64,000 nt of DNA, from positions 275,448,045 to 275,512,044 of the forward strand of contig NC_059072.1 in assembly GCF_020497125.1 (NCBI RefSeq). The letters run 5' to 3'. The notes under the pieces were generated by a model. The model had not been told where the DNA came from, did no database searches, and worked only from the letters and a program-made list of their open reading frames with translations. Below are positions 43,800-55,480 of the stretch, one piece after another. This stretch comes from Mauremys mutica (taxonomy: Eukaryota > Chordata > Testudines > Geoemydidae). Each line of letters opens with the position of its first letter. Positions within the stretch are counted from its first letter, which is position 1. The position numbers and the translations under genes are program-made.

Positions 43800-44486
43800 T
43801 CAGGGAGGATGAGGCCCTGTTCTAGCAGTTGAAGTGTGAAAACCAAGCGAGGAGAAACTGGTTCTGTAATTGGCAAGCCATTCACAGTCTTTGTTTAGTC
43901 CTGAGCTGATGGTGTCAAATTTGCAGATGAACTGGAGCTCAGCAGTTTCTCTTTGAAGTCTGGTCCTAAAGTTTTTTTGCTGTAGGATGGCCACCTTAAG
44001 ATCTGCTATTGTGTGGCCAGGGAGGTTGAAGTGTTCTCCTACAGGTTTTTGTATATTGCCATTCCTAATGTCTGATTTGTGTCCATTTATCCTTTTCCTT
44101 AGAGACTGTCCAGTTTGGCCGATGTACATAGCAGAGGGGCATTGCTGGCATATGATGGCATATATTACATTGGTGGAAGTGCAGGTGAATGAACCGGTGA
44201 TGTTGTGGCTGATCTGGTTTGGTCCTGTGATGGTGTTGCTGGTGTAGATATGTGGGCAGAGTTGGCATCGAGGTTTGTTGCATGGATTGGTTCCTGAGCT
44301 AGAGTTACTATGGTGCGGTGTGCAGTTGCTGGTGAGAATATGCTTCAGGTTGGCAGGTTGTCTGTGGGCGAGGACTGGTCTGCCACCCAAGGCCTGTGAA
44401 AGTGTGGGATCATTGTCCAGGATGGGTTGTAGATCCCTGATGATGCGTTGTAGGGGTTTTAGCTGGGGACTGTATGTGATGGCCAA
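43800..44486 (-). pseudogene. Penelope-like element linker and GIY-YIG endonuclease
   Basis: A 228-codon frame. The first part is a linker, SPQLKPLQRII and LGGRPVLAHRQPA, with the cysteine pattern CNKPRCQLCPH. The GIY-YIG nuclease follows: VIYAIICQQC, AMYIGQTGQSLRKRI with the catalytic arginine region, GHKSDIR, a VGEHFN block and the RLQRETAELQFI block. This nuclease nicks target DNA to start reverse transcription. It is joined to the RT by a frameshift near 44480, so one polyprotein has been split in two frames. Confidence 0.85.
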
Positions 44487-45345
44487 TGGAGTCCTGTTGG
44501 TTTCTTTCTTGGGTTTGTCTTCCAGTAGGAGGCTTCTGGGTACACGTCTGGATCTGTTTCCTTATTTCCTCGTGTGGGTACTGTAGTCTTGAGAATGCTT
44601 GGTGGAGATTTTCTAGGTGTTGGTCTCTGTCTGCGGGGTTAGAGCAGATACGGTTGTACCTCAGTGCTTGGCTGTAGACAATGGATCTTGTGGTGTGTCC
44701 GGGATGGAAGCTGGAGGCATGAAGGTAGGCATAGCGGTCGGTAGGTTTTCGGTATAGGGTGGTGTTGATGTGACCATCACTTATTTGCACCGTGGTGTCT
44801 AGGAAGTGGACCTCCCGTGTAGATTGGCCCAGGCTGAGGTCGATGGAGGGGTGGAAGCTGTTGAAATCATGGTGGAATTTTTCCAGAGTCTCCTTCCCAT
44901 GGGTCCAGATGATGAAGATGTCATCGATGTAGCGTAGGTAGAGAAGGGGCGTGAGTGGACGGGAGCTGAGGAAGCGTTGTTCCAGGTCGGCCATAAAAAT
45001 ATTGGCATATTGTGGGGCCATACGGGTGCCCATAGCGGTGCCACTGATCTGGAGATATATATTGTCAGCAAATTTGAAATAGTTGTGTGTGAGGATAAAG
45101 CCACAGAGCTCAGCAACCAGGTGTGCTGTGGCATCATCAGGGATACTGTTCCTGACAGCTTGTATTCCATCAGTGTGTGGGAAGTTTGTGTAGAGAGCCT
45201 CTACATCCATGGTGGCCAGGATGGTGTTTTCTGGAAGGTCACCAATGCATTGTAGTTTCCTCAGGAAATCAGTGGTGTCACGGAGATAGCTGGGAGTGCT
45301 GGTAGCATAGGGTCTGAGTAGAGAGTCTACATATCCAGACAGTCC
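44410..45345 (-). pseudogene. Penelope-like element reverse transcriptase
   Basis: The frame carries TMDVEALYTNFPHTDGI, the palm block YLQISGTAMGTRMAPQYANIFM, then the catalytic LRYIDDIFIIW (YIDD codons at 44920-44931), then STREVHFLDTTV and YRKPTDRYAYLHASSFHP. These are the RT blocks of Penelope-like elements, which resemble telomerase RT. The first in-frame Met used for the listing (45210) is not the protein start; the frame is open further upstream. It ends by frameshift near 44480. Confidence 0.87.
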
Positions 45346-45346
45346 T

Positions 45347-45806
45347 TCAGTGAGAGTTCCAATGCCCGAGATGATGGGGCGTCCAGGATTTCCGGGTTTG
45401 TGGATCTTGGGTAGTAGATAGAATAACCCTGGTCGGGGCTCTAAGGGTATGTTGATTAGTTCTGGTGTTAGTGTAGGGAGTGTCCTGAGTAGATGGTGCA
45501 GTTTTAGTGTATTCCTCAGTGGGATCTGAGGGAAGTAGCCTGTAAAATTTAGTATTGGAGAGTTGTCTGGCGGCCTCCTTTTGGTAGTCAGACCTGTTCA
45601 TGATGACAACAGCACCTCCTTTATCAGCCTCTTTGATTATAATGTCAGGATGGTTTCTGAGGCTGTGGATGGCATTGCGTTCTGCACGACTTAGGTTGTG
45701 AGGCAAGTGATGTTGTTTTTCCACAATTTCTGCCTGTGCACGTCGGCAGAAGCATTCAATGTATAGGTCCAGACTGTCATTTTGACCCTCAGGAGGAGTC
45801 CATGTG
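45347..45806 (-). pseudogene. Penelope-like element N-terminal region
   Basis: It encodes WTPPEGQNDSLDLYIECF at the right end, then VEKQHHLPHNLSRAERNAIHSL, IIIKEADKGGAVVIMNRSDY, and a run to the RT. KEADKGG is a standard block before Penelope RT. A frameshift near 45350 separates it from the RT frame. Confidence 0.8.
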
Positions 45807-45917
45807 GTGATCTGGAAGCCTACTTTCGCTGTCTACGACTCAAAGAATTCTTTCAGGACAACACTGAACAGCACACGGATACACAGTTACCCTCCCACCA
45901 ACAGCACAAGAAGAAGA
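45793..45917 (+). pseudogene. Inverted 5' segment of the Penelope-like element
   Basis: About 40 codons on the plus strand: GDLEAYFRCLRLKEFFQ, then HQQHKKKNS. In uninverted relatives this precedes WTPPEG. Its end (KKKNS, near 45917) corresponds exactly to the point where the minus-strand body begins, so no protein sequence is lost at the switch. Confidence 0.75.
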
Positions 45918-45929
45918 ACTCCATATACA

Positions 45930-46260
45930 GTAGTAGATGCCTATCTAATCTAGCCAACAAAAGTATAATAAGATACAATAGGCGGAAGTTGAAACTAGAT
46001 ACATTCAGGTTAGACAAGGCACATTTGTTTAAGTGAGATTCATAAACCATTGGAACAAATTACCTGGGAAGGTAAAGGATTCTTCATCACTTGAAGTCCT
46101 TAAATGAAAACTGGAACTCTTTCTAAATAATATGCTCTATTTTAGCCACAAGTTATGGGTTTGATGCAGGCATTACTAGATGAAACTCTATAATCAGGAT
46201 AATGTTTTCTTTTTAAAAGACTAGAATATCATAATGGTCCCTACTGACCATAATATCTAT
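45930..46260 (+). pseudogene. Old CR1/L3-like LINE 3' tail
   Basis: Broken frames resemble a CR1/L3 end: RRKLKLDTFRLDKAH, then TIGTNYLG-like, then SYGFDAGIT, followed by a gaatatcataatggtccctactga tail. It is short, with stops, and recognised only by block order. Confidence 0.45.
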
Positions 46261-48520
46261 GGGTAAAATCTTCAAAAGCTCCTAAGTCACTTAAGAAGAG
46301 AAAACACATTTTTAAAATGGACTTTGGGTCCTAAGTCACTTGAGTGCCCCGGTCATTACCATGACCTGTTTATAGTTCACTTAAATACTTTATATTAATT
46401 TAAAAAACACATATAAACATGGCCATTCGTTTGCTTGATTTTTACAGAATTTGTATTAATGTGAAAAATGTTGTATGATATGAATGCAAATGAGAAGTGA
46501 ATTCATTTTCTCCAAATAAAATTGACTCTAAACCTGCACTCAGAGAATTGTCATTTTTTGTGTTTGAAATACTAATTTCTGAACAATAATAATCAACAGT
46601 CTTAGAAAGCAACCTATTCTAATGTAATATTCAAATCTTTTACTGTGGGAATAGGATTGTTTGTCAGTCTTGCAAATGCATAATCTGGGAGACATGCTTT
46701 TTGTTTCTTGTGTTTGCAACGATAACATACAATGGTGTATTATTAAATAGTGACATTTGAGGCATTTGAATAATTACGACATAATTTGTACTGCCATATT
46801 TTAAGGTCACACAGCATTGTCCATTATAAAACAGAACTAGGAAAAAAAGTCTGAAAAATATCCAATACCACTCAGTGTCACCAATATGAGAAATCAGAGC
46901 TCTACCCTACCACCATATATTATTTATATTAGGAGAACTTGGTTCCTGTATTTAATATTTGTAATATATTGTACTAAACTTGGCATTTCCTAATCTTTCA
47001 AGATGTCTAAAGCACTTCATGACTGGTGTGGATGGGATCAAAGTCAATACTGTCTAGGAGTATTCTAACTGGGTGATAGAGAACATGGGAAGATGTCTGC
47101 ATGACACATTGAAATAGAAAAATTTCTTACAGGAATAGGTTTTAGATTTAGGTAAGTATTAGTAATCCATATTGATCAACACAAGCAATTACCAGGGAAG
47201 CACAAGGGTCAATTATAAACAAAATAAATGGCCCCTTAGGGTGCTTCAGTCCAAAATTCTGAAACACATTTGCCAACCCAATGTCTCAGTCCAGCAGAAG
47301 AAAAGATGGGGTAGAAAACATTCATTTCCTTGTCGAATCATCATCTCTGGCAGCAGAAATGGAGCAGGAATTCAATGAGTGGCTTGGCCCTCTTCTAGGC
47401 AGAGTGAGGACCCACGAAAAAGCTGCCTTGGCAAAGAACTCTTCAGGAGTAGCACAATAACAGATAAGATTCTCTACTTCTGCTGAAGTAATGAGATGAA
47501 GAAGCAAAACAAAATTGTCTCTTTTCTCCTTCCAGGCCCTCTGAATATTCTGCTCACTTTATATACAGCTCTTCTCCCACAGGAGCCATATAGGAAATTG
47601 ACTAAGATAGTGTCAGTTTCATTCCAGTTCTGATGGCACCAGTAGGGAAGCACTGTGCATAGGAGTGAAAGCACAAGTGTGCTCCTTCCTAATGTAGAAT
47701 CCCACTGGGCACAATATGGTGCAAGGAAATGCAAGACTCCTGAGTTTGAATGAAAAGGGACTATTGTGGAATCCATAAAACCAGTGCATTAATGAAAAAT
47801 ACATACTTTTTAAAATGTCAGAGTGGCCTTGGCATTATGTATTATCTGGATATTAGTAAGTGATCACTTTCCCACTACAATACTGAATCTCCAAGGTGAC
47901 AGTATGTGTGCATATGCTTGTGGGAGTATTATGTTTTCATTGCATACTGTGTAATGAGCAGCAAAAAATCTGTAAAGACAAGCAGTTCCTTATTTTATCA
48001 GATGCAGAGAGAAAGAAAGAGCACAGATTAGAACAATGTGTTCCCTTTCTCAAAACTCCGTACAAATGAAAGTCAAACATTTTTTTTAAAAGACCAGCCA
48101 ACAAATAAAAAGGATTGAAAAGAAGCACTACTCTCCTCTTCAACCATGTTTAGAATAAGACTTGACATTAGGAGAAGACACAGGAACAACTGCCACAGGA
48201 AACAAAGCAGAAACAGTTAAACTACTGTACAGAAAGAAAATAACTGCTACTGAAAAATGGATGATGCAAAGCCATTGATGTTGGAAATACACATGGAAAT
48301 GGGCTTGACAATAGCTGTAGCATCAAATGAAGAATGCAGATATATAAATGGCAGTAACAGAAGCATCTTCAACCCATGTGAGCTCTTGGCTAAAATATCT
48401 ATTGACACAAATGTCTCAGCATAAACAGAATCCACAGGTTTCTAGGATTCCCATTTTGAGATTGCCCTCACCATCACTTATCACTGCGCAGTAGCACTAC
48501 TGCTAATGATGTTATATATA
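46261..48520. other. Unclassified AT-rich DNA
   Basis: No recognised gene or element. Frames at 47172-47507 and 47474-48143 have no family features. Confidence 0.35.
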
Positions 48521-48629
48521 TATATATTAGGGCTGTTGATTAATCACAGTTAACTCACACAATTAACTCAAAAAATTAATCACAATTAAAAAAATATATT
48601 TGTGATTAATTGCAGTTTTTATCGCACTC

Positions 48630-48735
48630 ATAGAATCATAGACGTTAAGGTCAGAAGGTACCATTATGATCGTCTAGTCTGACCTCCTGCAACACAGGCC
48701 ACAGAATTTCACCCACCCACTCCTGTAATAGAATA
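48630..48735 (-). repeat. CR1-like 3' tail inserted in the hAT element
   Basis: The plus strand reads tcatagaatcatagacg, a gtcagaaggtaccat word, atgatcgtctagtctgacct and cctgcaacacaggccac. This is the reverse complement of a CR1-type 3' end with its ATTCTATGA-like tail. Confidence 0.6.
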
Positions 48736-49401
48736 CCAATCAATATTTATTAAATATTTTTTGGATGTTTTTTCTACATTTTTGACTGTATTGATTTCAA
48801 TTACAACACAGTATAGAAAGTTGACAGTACTTTATATTATTATTTTTATTACAAATATTTGCACTGTAAAAATGGCAAAGAAATAGTATTTTTCAATTCA
48901 TCTCACACAAGTTCTGCAGTAGAATCTCTTTATCATGTAAGGGCAACTTACAAATGTAGATTATTTTTTGTTACATAACTGCACTCAAAAACAAAACAAT
49001 GTAAAACTTTAGAGCCTACTCAAGTCTACTCAGTCCTACTTCTCATTCAGTCAACCACTAAGACAAACAAGTTTGTTTACATTTATGGGACATAATGCTT
49101 CTTATTTACAATGTCACCTGAAAGTGAAAACAGGTGTTCACATGGCACTTTTGTAACCGGCATTGCAAGGTATTTATGTGACAGATATATTAAACATTCG
49201 TATGCCATAGGATATGTTTCCATGCTGATAATGCTCATTAAAAATATAATGCATTGATTAAATCTGTGAGTGAACTCCTTGGTGGGGAATTATATGTCTC
49301 CTACTCTGTTTTACCCACATTCTGACATGTTTCATATTATAGCAGTCTCAGATAATGACACAGCATATGTTGTTTGATTTAAAAACACTTTCACTGCAAA
49401 T

Positions 49402-49907
49402 TTGACAAAACACAAAGAAGGGTCCAATATCAGATTTCTAAAGATAGCTACAGCACTTGACCCAAGGTTTAAGAATCTGAAGTGCCTTCCAAAATCTGAG
49501 AAGGACGAGGTGTGGAACATGTTTTCAGAAATATTAAAGAGCAACACTCTGATACAGAAACTACAGAACCCAAACCATCAAAATAGAAAATCAACCTTCT
49601 GTTGGTGGCATCTGACTCAGATTATGAAAATGAACATGTGTCGGTACACACTGCCTTGGATCTTTATCGAGCAGAATCTGTCTTCAGGATGGACACATAT
49701 CCTCTGGAATGGTGGTTGAAGCATGAAGGGACATATGAATCTTTTGCAGACATGGAACATAAATATCTTGCTATGCTGGCTACAACAATACCATGCAAAT
49801 GCCTGTTCCCTCTTTCAGGTGACATTGTAAACATGAAGCGGGCAGCATTATCTCCTGCATATGTAAAAAAAAATGTTTCTCTGAGCGATTGGCTGAACAA
49901 GAAGTAG
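49402..49907 (+). pseudogene. hAT transposase C-terminal relic
   Basis: Two overlapping frames cover the end of a hAT transposase. The first has ATALDPRFKNLKCL, the usual block LDPRFK. A frameshift follows near 49600. The second has the dimerisation domain: YLAMLATTIPCKCLFPLSGDIVNMKRAALSP and VSLSDWLNKK at the end, matching the hATC order (L-A-x-x-I-P then SGxI...R..L.P). The RNase-H-like catalytic core is missing. The last codons end in a TAG at 49905-49907. Confidence 0.72.
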
Positions 49908-50273
49908 GACTGAGTGGAATTGTAGGCTCTAATGTTTTACATTGTTTTATTTTTAATACAGTTTTTTTTGGTACATAATTCTACATTTGTAAGTTCAACT
50001 TTCATGATAAAGAGATTGCACTACCGTACCGGTATTAAGTGAATTGAAAAATACTATTAATTTTGTTTTTTACAGTGCAAATGCTTGTAATAAAAAAAAA
50101 ATATAAAGCTAGCACTGTACACTTTGTATTCTGTGTTTTAATTGAAATCAATATATTTGAAAATATAGAAAACATCCAAAATATTTAAATAAATATTATT
50201 TGATTATTGTTTAACAGTGCGATCAATCATGCAATTAATCACAATTAAATTTTTAATTACTTGATAGCCCACA

Positions 50274-52216
50274 TATGTACAGACATTTTCTGGGGAGAAA
50301 GTAAATTTTGTTATATCAAAGACTACAATCTTCACCTCTGACATATTATATAGATATAGATATAGATATATAGATATTAATCATATGCAAAACACAGGAT
50401 CCTAGACAGAGAATTCTATATAACATGATTAAGCCATAGGTGGCACACATATATTTCTTGGGATGACCAAGCCCCAGAAAGTTTCTTTAAAAGTAGCAGA
50501 TGTGATTTTTCTCAGGAAATAATGTAATGCAATGCAATGTAAATGACCTTTTGCATGAATAATAGTACTAAGCATTGGCAGATCTCAACATGTTTTGCAG
50601 TCATTAATGCAGTGATACTCAGACTGAGGCTCGTGAGCCACAAGTGGCTCTTTAATATGTCTCCTGCAGCTCTTTGCAGCACATGATATTAAAATAGTCT
50701 GTGATTCAATTATTAACCAATCTAAGTTATTAACCATATCATACTGTTTAAATATGAATATATAGTACTATAGTAAAAGAAAGTATGAATGCACACTACT
50801 GTGGCTCTTTTGGTAATGTTGATCTATAATTTAGCTCTGGAACCCCTAAAGTCTGAATATCACTTCAATAATGTATTAGGCCTCACTACACCCCTGTGAG
50901 GTCGCTATCTATAGTGGAGAGAGTGTGGTAAGGTGGAAGATGTAATCTCTTGTGGAGATGCTCATTAATTGGACTATTCTGGAAAAATGTTCCAGTTCTG
51001 CTACTAGCTAGTTACACATGTAGCTACAAATCAGAAGGAGTGGGAAATTCTCTGAAAGGGAAAAATCAGACTCACTGAAATATAATAAATCTATGTCTAT
51101 TAACTAATACATCATTTGAAGTCCATTCATTGAATATTCAAATAACCATTTCTCATTAAAAAAATAAAATAAAAGGAAAATTAATCTCATTTTCCGCAGA
51201 ATCATAAAATGGAAAAAAAACCAAGCAAAATTCACCACACAACACTGTAAAATAACAGATTTTAATATCGAAGTCTTGCAACCAACTACAGAGACATAAG
51301 AGCTATAACAATAGCCTTGCCCCAAGAACCCTGGGAGACAGAATGTAACATACTAATTGCCTGCTATGGTGCTATTTTACAGTTCATGCAGTGAATCTAT
51401 ATATGGTTTGTTGTAAATATATACAAAATATTCACATTTTTTGTACTGGTTCTCTGAAAAGATTAATAAAGTAAAAGAATGTATTTGCCAAAAAAGGTCA
51501 CACATTTCTTTTATCATTAAATGAACCAGGACAGCCATTATCAGCTTTTGCTAGCTGAGCTTATTTTATCTTTTTTGTTTGGGTTTTCTTCAGAAATTAT
51601 TAACTTTTAAATTAAGTATATACAATGTAAGAACAACAAAAGACAGTGGGAGGCATGCATTCTGGTTTCCCGTGCTCTCCTCTGTCCATCCCTTAACTAA
51701 TTTAACAATGAAGATCAGAAGCCAGCAGGACAGGTTTGGTGCCAGGAATGGTAAGAGTGGTTGTGGTATGTCACACCTTTTTACCTTCATCCAATGGAAG
51801 CCACTCAGCTCAAGTCTGGAAGCTGGGGCTCTGCTAATTAGAAGGGGGAATGCTGGGGGCATGAAGGTTGGTAGTGGGAAGCAGCTGCACTCCAAGCAGT
51901 GAATACAGCTCAATAAATAGGCCAATGGGAGTGTAATGGGGCATACATGCCTCCAAACAAGGCAGCAGAAAGCTGAGTGGTTGCTACAGAAGAAAATGCC
52001 AGAAGGGAGCACCCTGATAAGGATAAGCTATAATAGAGTTAATGCTGCTCCAACCAGAATTTACTCTCACTACATCCCCTTAGCTTTCTGAGGTGGTGAT
52101 ATATTTAGTAAGGATGGTCAAAGAAGCCTGTACTAGCCTAGTTCCAGAAGGAATCCTAAAGGAGAGGCCAAAGACTCCTTGAGCTTAAGACAGCACTATC
52201 ATTTCCCCACATATTT
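50274..52216. other. Unclassified DNA with short TATAGA tract
   Basis: A tatagatatagata run lies at 50349-50378. The minus-strand frame at 51590-52012 (140 codons) is cysteine- and leucine-rich but matches nothing I know. No element ends seen. Confidence 0.35.
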
Positions 52217-52224
52217 CCTAAGCT

Positions 52225-53540
52225 TAAGGCCCTACCAAATTCATAGCCATGAAAAATGCATCATGGACTGTAACGGGTTGGGACTCACCCCTGCGGCGCC
52301 TCCTACTGGTGACTCCGGGAATTAGCTCTTTCCAGTGGAGCGCCTTCTGCAGGCTGGTGATGTCCCGTCCGTCGTTCTGTCCTCTGTTTTCTCTGGACCC
52401 GCATTGCTGCGTGCTCGGCGGCGTCCTCTTCGAGGCCACTGCCCTCCGGCAGTGCCCCTTAGTCCGTCTGCGCCCACTTCCGGGGGGTTGGTGATCAGCA
52501 GTCCCGCACCTCAGTCACTATGTCGCCCTGAGTCTAATCCCTCCTGTCAGGGATCTGGCGTAGCAAGATGGCCGCTCCCTACAGCCAATGGCTGGGTGCA
52601 CTGCAAAGGGTGAAGGGGGGGACCCAGGCCCGCCCTCTACTCTGGGTCCCGGCTCAGGGACCCTCTGGCGTCTGCCTCGCTGTCTTTCTCTCCCCTTCCA
52701 CTGTCTGTTTCCCTGGGCCGCTTCCCCTACGTCCCCTTGCACCCGCTAGGCCCTTCCCTTCAGGGCCTGCAGCCTGGCAGGCTACAGGTTCAAGCTCCCT
52801 AGCCTCCCTGAGCCTGGCCAGCACTGCGCTGTCCGCGGTGCTAGTCTTCTCCCTTGGAGACTGACCTTCCCCTGTCGAAGGCCTGGGACAGACTGACTGC
52901 TCCTGCTCTGGGCAGCCTTTATATACCCCTGAGCCTGGCCCTGATTGGCTGTCTCTAATCTGGGCCCTGATTGGCTCTCAATAAACTCCTCTCTGATTGG
53001 CTCTCTGTCTGCGCAGGCGCCCTGGCCTGCCGCAGCCCCCTCTCACAGGGAGTGGGGCCGTCCACCCCACTACATGGACCGTGAAATCTGGTCTCCTCTG
53101 TGAAATCTGGTCTTTTGTATACTTTTACCCTACACTATACAAACATAATGGAGGAGATCAACATTTCACAAACTGGGGGTCCCAACCCAAAAGAGGAGTT
53201 GCAAGGTTATTTTAGCGGGGTCATGGCAACGCCACACCAGGCCATTCTTACTTCTCCACTGCTGCTGGCGGTGGTGCTCCCTGCAGACCTGGGCTCCCAG
53301 CCATCATCGGCCGCTCTCCAGAGGCCAGTTCTGAAGGCAGAAATAAGGGTGGCAATACTGTGACTCCACTACAATAACCTTATGACCCCACCCCTGCAAT
53401 CGCCTTTTGGATCAGGAGCCCAACAGTTACAACACCATGACATTTCAGATTTAAATATCTAAAATAATGACATTTACAATTTTTAAAATCCTATGATGAT
53501 GAAATTGACCAAAATGGATCGTGAATTTGATACGACCCTA
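52225..53540. mobile_element. Non-autonomous hAT-like element holding a solo LTR
   Basis: Left end taaggccctaccaaattcat; right end, reversed, tagggtcgtatcaaattcac: inverted ends of about 20 bp. The flanks cctaagct (52217-52224) and actatgct (53541-53548) agree at six of eight positions. Removing the solo LTR leaves about 510 bp with a central GC-rich stretch. No coding capacity; the frame at 53100-53363 is spurious. Confidence 0.6.
52269..53074 (-). repeat. Solo LTR, 806 bp
   Basis: In plus coordinates it begins tgtaacgggttggg and ends ccaccccactaca. It is flanked by the perfect 5-bp duplication tggac (52264-52268, 53075-53079). On the minus strand three agccaatcag CCAAT words precede a gggtatataaagg TATA box near 52917, so the LTR reads leftwards. 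No internal region or second LTR is present, so it was left by LTR-LTR recombination. It sits inside the hAT-like element at 52225. Confidence 0.88.
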
Positions 53541-54065
53541 ACTATGCTACTTAGGCAATGTCCCCTGCTTCCTCCAACTGTCTCCTTACTGATGGAAGTA
53601 TTCTAAGGAAACTCTGTGGTGTCTCCTGGCTCCTCTCATCCTCTCCTACAAGTTGCAGAAGGACAATTTGTATGAGCCCTATTTTTTTATTTTATCTCTT
53701 GGTTTGCTTACAATTGTAATAATGCATCTAGCCAGTTAATCTTGAAGTGCATGAGATTATCTCACCATGATGAAGAAGAAATCTTTTACTGGACTTCTAG
53801 CCTCTTATAACAGTTCGGGATAGAGATTTGGGAAAGGGTAGTGTTAAAGTTGGTTTCCTTATATATTTTGCTCTTAGCTAACTTAGTATTGTGTATGACG
53901 CAGGTCATTATATTTTCTCTTGTGTTTCTTTAAAAAAAATCAACAAACACATGCAAATATGAGAATATTTTAAATAATTGATTCTGTGTATCAGTCTTCA
54001 CTGCTGAGGATCTGAGGGAGATTCCCATACTTGAGCCATTATTTTTAGATGGAAAATCTTAGGAA

Positions 54066-54324
54066 TTGTCCCAGATTGAGGTGTCAGTAGAGGAGAGTTT
54101 GGAACAAATTGATAAATTAAACAGTACTAAGTCACCAGGACCCAATAATATTCACTCAGGAGTGCTGAAGGAACTCAAATATGAAATTCCCAAACTACTG
54201 ACTGTGGTATGTTGCCTACCATTTAAATCAGCCTCTGTACCAGATGGCTGGAGGATCGCTAACATAACACAGATTTTTTTTAAAGGTTCCAGAGGCGATC
54301 TTGGCAATTACAGGACCGTAAACT
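54066..54324 (+). pseudogene. CR1 ORF2, RT N-terminal piece
   Basis: About 85 codons of CR1 RT: SVEESLEQIDKLN, TKSPGPNNIHSGVLKEL, VPDGWRIANITQIF and GDLGNYR. The hAT insertion begins right after NYR, where the normal block would read NYRPVSL. The frame then runs meaninglessly through the hAT element. Confidence 0.8.
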
Positions 54325-54627
54325 CAGGGGCGGCTCTATGTTTTTTGCCACCCCAAGCACGGCAGTCAAGCAGCCTTCAGTGGCATGCCTGCGGGCGGTC
54401 CACTGGTCACACAGATTCAGTGGTGTTCCTGCGGGTGATCTGCTGGTCTCGCACCTTTGGCGTACCCGCCGCCGAATTGCCGCCGAAGCCACGGGACCGG
54501 GGGACCTCCTACAGGCAAGCCGCCAAAGGTGGCCTGACTGCTGCCCTCACAGCGACCGGTAGGCCACCCCCCGTGGCTTGCGGCCCCAGGCACACACTTG
54601 CTATGCTGGTTCCTGGAGCCACCCCTG
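54325..54627. mobile_element. Non-autonomous hAT element in the CR1 ORF
   Basis: 303 bp with ends caggggcggctctatg and inverted ctggagccacccctg. It has a perfect 8-bp duplication cgtaaact (54317-54324 and 54628-54635). GC-rich, no coding capacity. Its ends differ from families 1-3, so it is a fourth hAT family in this window. Confidence 0.9.
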
Positions 54628-54635
54628 CGTAAACT

Positions 54636-55392
54636 GAACTTTGGTTCCAGTCACATCAGTTGAAATGATAGTGAAGAACGGAATTATCGGACACTTAGAT
54701 GAAAATGATTTCTTGAGGAAGAGTCATCATGGCTTTTATAAATGGAAACCGTAACTCTCCAATCTCTTAGAATTGTTTGAGGGGATCAAGAAACATGTGG
54801 ACAAGGGTGATCCAGTAATTATAGTGTACTTGAACTTTCAGAGAGCCTTTGACAAGGTCCCTCACCAAAGATTCTAAAGCAAAGTGATCAGTCATAAGAT
54901 GAGAGAGAAGGTCCTCTCCTAGATCAGTAACTGGTAAAAAAACAGGCAACCTGGGATAGAAATAAAAGCCCAATTTTCAAATCAGTAGTGAGAGGTAAAT
55001 AGCAAGTTCACCCAAGGATCTTTACTGGGACCAGTGCTGTTCAATATATTCATAAGTGATCTGGAAAATGGGGTAAACAATGAGGTGGCAAAGTTTGCAG
55101 ATGATACTAAATTACTCAAGATATTTAGATCCAAACCTGACTGAGAAGAGTTAAAAAGGGATATCAAAATCCTAGAGGAATAACCAGCAAAATGGCAGAA
55201 AAAATTCAGTATTGATAAATGCAAAGTAATGTACATTGGAAAACATACAATTATACATACAAAATGATGGGGTCTAAATTAGCTGTTACCACTCAAGAAA
55301 GAGATCTTGGAATCATTGTGGTTAATTTTCAGAAAACAACCTGTCAATGTGGAGTGACAGTCAAAAAAAGTTAACATAATGTTAGTAATCAT
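54636..55392 (+). pseudogene. CR1 ORF2, RT palm piece
   Basis: Resumes after the hAT with [16 protein letters not shown] sequence, then a YLNFQRAFDKVPH block, a [16 protein letters not shown] block and FADDTKLL (the catalytic FADD). Stops and shifts are frequent. It ends at the junction with the opposite-strand CR1. Confidence 0.72.
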
Positions 55393-55480
55393 TAGCGAAG
55401 AATCGTAGAAGATTAGAATTGGAAGAGACCTCAGGAGGACATCTAGTCCAACCCTCTGCTCAAAGCAGGACCAACCCTAA

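Larger units (their letters stand above)
43639..45917 (-). mobile_element. Penelope-like element with inverted 5' end
   Basis: The main body (43639-45806) reads on the minus strand: N-terminal block from WTPPEGQ, reverse transcriptase with YIDD, GIY-YIG endonuclease, 3' UTR, and an end repeat with a hammerhead-like hairpin. The segment about 45793-45917 instead encodes the preceding N-terminal block (LEAYFRCLRLKEFF to KKKNS) on the plus strand. The two pieces meet at a single protein position (KKKNS then WTPPEG), so the 5' end is inverted, as in LINE twin priming. Two or three frameshifts make it inactive. Target duplications were not found. Confidence 0.85.
48528..50273 (+). mobile_element. 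Decayed autonomous-type hAT transposon
   Basis: The left end tagggctgttgattaatcac and the right end, reversed, tgggctatcaagtaattaaa are diverged inverted ends. Inner arms rich in ttaatcacaattaa add to the inverted structure. The 8-bp flanks (atatatat and acatatgt) are only a partial match. Inside is a relic of a transposase dimerisation domain (49402-49907), so this descends from a coding element. A CR1-like tail is inserted at about 48630-48735. Confidence 0.65.

Noticed and set aside
51590..52012. 140-codon minus-strand frame rich in Cys and Leu
   Set aside because: No recognisable domain, no conserved start context and no neighbouring exon-like structure. Likely chance.
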